Origin: Candidatus Poseidoniia archaeon
GTDB lineage: Archaea; Thermoplasmatota; Poseidoniia; MGIII; CG-Epi1
Length of the DNA: 64,000 nucleotides
NCBI GenBank assembly: GCA_030748895.1
Contig: JASMLC010000002.1
Location: 1-64,000 of the forward strand
Reading direction: 5' to 3'
A program made the position numbers and the translations under genes. Positions 60,384-64,000 of this stretch are shown here, piece by piece. A model generated the notes under the pieces. It saw nothing but the letters and a program-made list of their open reading frames with translations. It did no database searches and was not told the origin of the DNA. How positions within the stretch are numbered: the stretch's first letter is position 1; the number at the start of each line of letters is the position of its first letter.

Positions 60384-61799
60384 CTAGAGCAGATTAGTCT
60401 TGACGTAATACCAGATGAGGTAAAGCCCGACAATCACCATCACAGACCCACCCACCTTGTGAATCTGGTGAGTCGAGGCGCGCAGCCGGTTGACAATAGT
60501 GTCCTCTGACGAAGCAACTAGGAGAGTAACCACGACCATCAGGGCGGCTGCTGAAAATGAATACAGGCCAAAAACCAGTAAAGCACCAAGAAAGGTGTAT
60601 TTCATACTGGCTAATATCAAGGCGATGAAGACCGGTGCTGTACATCCTGCAGACGCAGAGCCATACCCCACACCATACCAGTACTGGCCTATCAATTCGC
60701 TATCCTGGCTCTGCGCAAAGCTGAAATCGCTTCCGGTTACTTTGCCAATCCCTCTCTCTGCCACAGCCGTAGGATAGCCCTGAGTAATCCTGGCCACCTT
60801 GGCCGTTATTGAACCGGAAATCTTCCGCATTGGTTGTAATACAGGTTCTAGGCTATAATCAAGCAGCATTGAGAGGCCAAGTGCAAAAACAGAAACTCCT
60901 ACCACCAACTCAAGAAACGGCACAAAATCTGCGAGCAGATGTGCGAAGGGAACTACCAGAATTGCCAACAGAAGGAAAACGGACATTATGCCAGCTGCAG
61001 CTGCTAAGCCCGCAGGTAGTGCGTCGCGGGCAGTCTGTTCAGTCAGACTACCGCTCCCTGTTTTTTTGTTGGTGAGATAGAAAGAAACGTAACCGGGAAG
61101 TAAAGGAAATGAACATGGGGAAAAGAACGCTAGAACACCGGCTCCGATGGCCATTAGAAAGACGGAACTCTCCTTAATCTTTACTAGGTCACCTTGACCA
61201 GCCAGGGCCTTGTCGACTTCCAATTTCAAATCATTCTTCTCCAGCAAACCCAGATGTGAAAAAGTAACTCTTCCCTGCTGGTCGATAACCAGCACCTTGG
61301 GAATCATCTGGGCACTGTACTTGATGAGAACATCATCGACTCCTGCAACCCATTTTCCTTCATCGTTATAGCTCCCATCAGTAGCATGAATCCAGTTGTA
61401 TCCTTCATCCACCTGAATATCCTTCAGGATGTCAATCTCGTCACCTGCCACGCTGACGGAAATAATCACTACATTGTTGTTATCTTTGTACTCCTCATCG
61501 TAAAGCGGTTTCAGAGTATCGGTCGCCAATTCTCCGCAAGGCCCGCACCACTCAGCCATTAAGTCCAGAATAATGACCTTTCCACGGTAGTCAGAGAGCG
61601 ATATTTCCCTTGAGGTTTCCTCTTTTCCATCAACATATCCTGTTGTTGTAACAGTGAATTCTGGAGCTTTCTCACTACCTCCCAGTAGGGCCAGACCGAG
61701 AGTACCTGTAATCAATAGCGTGACTATTCCCGCAGTTACTAGCACGCGGTTCCGGCTAACGCGTTCTACGAGCACATCCCAGTTAGTCTTCTGCGCCAT
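60384..61799 (-). CDS. Thioredoxin-CcdA fusion (DsbD-like thiol:disulfide transporter)
   Basis: 471 residues. An N-terminal anchor at about 20-40 is followed by an external TlpA/thioredoxin domain with WCGPC (Cys85, Cys88) and a VPK-like cis-Pro (MIPKVLVID), then a CcdA domain from about 215 with six or more helices and the redox cysteines in FFSPCSFPLLPGY and SAGCTAPVF. It would carry reducing power from cytoplasmic thioredoxin to the cell exterior. The domain order is the reverse of DsbD. The gene is AT-richer than its neighbours. Its start is nine bases after the preceding secreted-protein gene. Confidence 0.88.
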   Translation of the reverse strand: MAQKTNWDVLVERVSRNRVLVTAGIVTLLITGTLGLALLGGSEKAPEFTVTTTGYVDGKEETSREISLSDYRGKVIILDLMAEWCGPCGELATDTLKPLYDEEYKDNNNVVIISVSVAGDEIDILKDIQVDEGYNWIHATDGSYNDEGKWVAGVDDVLIKYSAQMIPKVLVIDQQGRVTFSHLGLLEKNDLKLEVDKALAGQGDLVKIKESSVFLMAIGAGVLAFFSPCSFPLLPGYVSFYLTNKKTGSGSLTEQTARDALPAGLAAAAGIMSVFLLLAILVVPFAHLLADFVPFLELVVGVSVFALGLSMLLDYSLEPVLQPMRKISGSITAKVARITQGYPTAVAERGIGKVTGSDFSFAQSQDSELIGQYWYGVGYGSASAGCTAPVFIALILASMKYTFLGALLVFGLYSFSAAALMVVVTLLVASSEDTIVNRLRASTHQIHKVGGSVMVIVGLYLIWYYVKTNLL

Positions 61800-61808
61800 A
61801 TCCAGTCC

Positions 61809-63140
61809 CTAAACGCGGCGCCGCAGAGAAATTCCTGTCAGTGCAAGGAGCGCCAGCGCGATGCCAGGCCCTGGAAGTGCTTCCTCGGTGTCGTCGCTGC
61901 CACCGGTACCTTCGACCTGCCGCGCGTCGGTAGCAGCGAAACCGCCCTTGCCATCAACTAGCAGGATGCGGTACCAGACCGGGTCACCCGCGGCAAATTC
62001 GACTACCGCAGTCCCATGGTCGCCCTCCAGCGCCATCGGGGCGACGCCCCACTTTCCGTCGTCGTAGGTTCCGTTCCGGAAGTTGTAGATAACGTAGGCC
62101 GAGCCAATACCGTCCTCATCAGCCAGAGTGGCGCTGATGACCGCCTGGCTGCCTTCGAGCCGGTCATCGTATTCCGTCACGGTTGGTGGCTCGTTCTGTT
62201 CATCATACGCAGTCGAGCGTGGCGTTGCCGAGTTGATGGCACGAGGTGTGTCAGCGGCATTACTGGTCTTGCTAGAGTGCCGTGAGTTATCATTCAGGTC
62301 GTAAACAACTGCCACTACCTCGGTCTTGGCGGGATTGATAGGCGTCGGGATGGGATGTGCCCCCTCCTGCGGGTTTCCGTCCCTGTCCTCATGGCCATCA
62401 ACGTAGTCAATTATGTCCGGAATGACCCATTCCACCTCGGTTGACCATTCCTCTCCCGGCTGCATCGTTCCGGGGCGTTCGTCGTGCAACGCGGTCTCGC
62501 GGTGGGTGTTGTGCTGCATTACCTCCTTGCCCTCCTCCGAGCTCCACGCCATGATGTCATCCTCGACTACGAATAGGTAGACTGCCGGTTCAAGCTCGTC
62601 CGGGTCGATGAACGGATCGTGGAGACCGCCATCGCCGAGGTAGGTGAGGTTGACGCGGAAGACAAAGCGGTCTTCGCGGAATTCCTGCCACACCCGCAGC
62701 TCGGTCGGCTTGACCTCTCTCTCACCGCTGTCGGTGTAGTGGTCCAGGTAGGTTTCGTAAGTTCCGTCGCCGCCGCCTAGCTCCTCGATATAGCCGCCGT
62801 CGAACTGTGCGTCGGGAGTGCCCTGCACTACGTAGTGCTCGTAGCGCTGCTTGGCTTCCTTGCTCGCGAACTCGTCATCTGCGTAAGCACCATTGCGCTG
62901 GTGAAACGACACGTACGTCCATGGCACCTCTGGCTCGTTACGGTAGTCAGTCCAGAGCCTCCCCACGTCAGGGTCAATCGACATGCAGGGGGGGCACCCC
63001 AAGCTGGTGAAGTGCTCCATGACGGGGCGATGGGTCCACCCGGCCGGAACGGTTTCCTGCGGTTCCGCAACGGGCGCCGCAACCGACGGCAGTGTCAGCA
63101 ACAACCCGAACAGTAGTGTCAGCACCAGCTTTGCATACAC
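61809..63140 (-). CDS. Secreted thioredoxin-like protein with C-terminal sorting tail
   Basis: 443 residues. Signal peptide (KLVLTLLFGLLLTLPSVAA), then a thioredoxin-like domain with SLGCPPCMSIDP near 47-58 and VSFHQRNGAYADDEF, a long acidic beta-rich region, and a C-terminal tripartite tail: acidic linker, PGPG, hydrophobic helix, RRRV. That tail resembles PGF-CTERM archaeosortase substrates, with PGPG in place of PGF. The next gene downstream encodes a thioredoxin-CcdA fusion, a plausible electron donor. GTG 63140 is the best start available. Confidence 0.75.
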   Translation of the reverse strand: MYAKLVLTLLFGLLLTLPSVAAPVAEPQETVPAGWTHRPVMEHFTSLGCPPCMSIDPDVGRLWTDYRNEPEVPWTYVSFHQRNGAYADDEFASKEAKQRYEHYVVQGTPDAQFDGGYIEELGGGDGTYETYLDHYTDSGEREVKPTELRVWQEFREDRFVFRVNLTYLGDGGLHDPFIDPDELEPAVYLFVVEDDIMAWSSEEGKEVMQHNTHRETALHDERPGTMQPGEEWSTEVEWVIPDIIDYVDGHEDRDGNPQEGAHPIPTPINPAKTEVVAVVYDLNDNSRHSSKTSNAADTPRAINSATPRSTAYDEQNEPPTVTEYDDRLEGSQAVISATLADEDGIGSAYVIYNFRNGTYDDGKWGVAPMALEGDHGTAVVEFAAGDPVWYRILLVDGKGGFAATDARQVEGTGGSDDTEEALPGPGIALALLALTGISLRRRV

Positions 63141-63172
63141 TTTTCAGCATGTGGTTGGGGGCTATTTGACGC

Positions 63173-64000
63173 TTACGCAGGGCGTCGCGCCCAGACTACG
63201 AACAGTGTACCGCCGAGAACCCCCCCCGTCGCCACGCCACTTATCAGTAGCCACGGCAGCGCCCCATCAGTAACAACTGGGCGCCCCCCTCCGTCGCTGC
63301 CGACAAACATCTGCACATCCGATCTCCCGGAAGTGCCGTTACCATCGACGTAGAGCACCTGGTAGTAGATATTGTCATCACTCTGGTAGGGGAAGGTCGC
63401 AGTGCCGGTCGCGTCAGCGTAGGCGTAGCAGACGCCGTCATCGTCGCACACCTCCTCGCCCACAATCTTGAGCTCGGCTATTTGCCACTCGCCAGTGTAG
63501 TTTTGGCTATCATAGTTGTAGACCGCGAACGAGGTGCCGATGCCCTCCTCGGCCTCGAACTCCACCTCGAGTTGTGCGCCAGCTTCGGTGAAGAGTTCGC
63601 GCTGCCGTTCGATCTCGGGCACGTCGCGCTCAGGATTATCGTAAATAGTGCTCTGCGGCGACGCCGACTGGATTGAGCGCGGGGTAGGGTAGGTGTCGTC
63701 GCTCGGATCGTCGTTCTTGCCGCCCGACTCGGTGTCATCCCGGTCAAAGACCGCTGCAATCGGGGTAATCCGGCCGGGGTTGATGGGAATCTTGATGGGT
63801 CCCTCGACGCCATCGGCGTCAACTTGCGTTGTCGGCACCTTCCAGACAGCTTCGTAGGTGGCTGCCTCATCCTTCTGCAGGGTGAATTCCTCACCCTCAA
63901 TGGCATATCCGCGGAACACTCGCATGTTAACCCAGTCCTGCTCCAGGTACGAGGACCAGGCAGTAACATCATCTTCAACCATGAAGACATAGAGCGTACC
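63173..64000 (-). CDS. Secreted paralogue of the preceding protein (5' end beyond window)
   Basis: The frame is open to the window edge, so the N-terminal half is missing. The visible part aligns with the neighbour: VEDDVTAWSS against VEDDIMAWSS, IPINPGRITPIAAVFDRDD against TPINPAKTEVVAVVYDLND, and YPTPRSIQSASPQSTIYDN against TPRAINSATPRSTAYDE. The C-terminus ends in a hydrophobic helix and WARRPA but lacks a clear PGF motif. A possible internal disulfide lies in EEVCDDDGVCYA. The pair is a tandem duplication. Confidence 0.75.
   Translation of the reverse strand, partial: GTLYVFMVEDDVTAWSSYLEQDWVNMRVFRGYAIEGEEFTLQKDEAATYEAVWKVPTTQVDADGVEGPIKIPINPGRITPIAAVFDRDDTESGGKNDDPSDDTYPTPRSIQSASPQSTIYDNPERDVPEIERQRELFTEAGAQLEVEFEAEEGIGTSFAVYNYDSQNYTGEWQIAELKIVGEEVCDDDGVCYAYADATGTATFPYQSDDNIYYQVLYVDGNGTSGRSDVQMFVGSDGGGRPVVTDGALPWLLISGVATGGVLGGTLFVVWARRPA

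Noticed and set aside
1-64000. Insertion sequences, integrases or attachment sites
   Set aside because: No transposase, recombinase or flanking direct repeats were found, including beside the tRNA genes.

Overview
The window is archaeal and dense with genes on both strands. The diagnostic genes are a divergent TATA-binding protein, replication factor C large subunit, an archaeal membrane-anchored Lon protease, Hel308-type helicase, Dph2, pantoate kinase, a Drg-family GTPase, an RNase P Pop5-like subunit, archaeal-type TrpRS, type II methionine aminopeptidase and a GGPP synthase. High GC, EF-hand, SAP and LVIVD-type proteins, a PGF-CTERM-like tail and a bacterial-style lipoate/2-oxoacid dehydrogenase set suggest a marine Thermoplasmatota-related euryarchaeote (Marine Group II/III-like). 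That placement is inference from content and was not tested by phylogeny.

Layout. 0-6.6 kb: thioesterase, isoaspartyl peptidase, a secreted LVIVD-like protein, a transporter remnant, an EF-hand membrane protein, a DMT transporter, thioredoxin and HtpX. 6.7-9.5 kb: LonB and pantoate kinase. 9.4-15.9 kb: a cell-surface glycan island with three GT4-type glycosyltransferases, a Wzx-like flippase, a TagF-like CDP-glycerol glycerophosphotransferase and a TagD-like cytidylyltransferase. 15.9-20 kb: a secreted BNR propeller protein and a very acidic protein with two Tudor-like modules. 20-31 kb: tRNA-Gln, a cassette of overlapping small genes (membrane peptide, PqqD-like, zinc ribbon) leading into dph2, then TBP, an AsnB-like protein, an ICMT-like pseudogene, MazG, citrate synthase, Sua5, MetAP, a ClC channel with CBS domains, a SAP protein, Drg and tRNA-Val. 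31-39 kb: RNase P subunit, Hel308, RfcL, DinB and TrpRS. 38.8-48.7 kb: two 2-oxoacid oxidation systems side by side on the minus strand, an E1-E2-E3 dehydrogenase complex with LipB and a ferredoxin-linked KorDABC with LipA. 48.7-53.4 kb: a rearranged glutamate-synthase-like protein, GGPP synthase, type I IPP isomerase and an ALDH7-like dehydrogenase. 53.4-64 kb: membrane proteins, a prepilin-type peptidase, a Nudix hydrolase, two M20 peptidases, a thioredoxin-CcdA fusion and two tandem secreted paralogues, the last running off the window.

Gene expression signals are unusually readable. Many first genes have a TATA-like box centred about 23-28 nt before an ATG or GTG with no Shine-Dalgarno sequence, which implies leaderless transcripts, and I used this to choose starts. 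Several divergent pairs appear to share one A/T-rich box. Within operons, ATGA or GTGA stop/start overlaps are common. Four convergent pairs, and probably a fifth, share a four-base CTAG or CTAA that supplies both stop codons.
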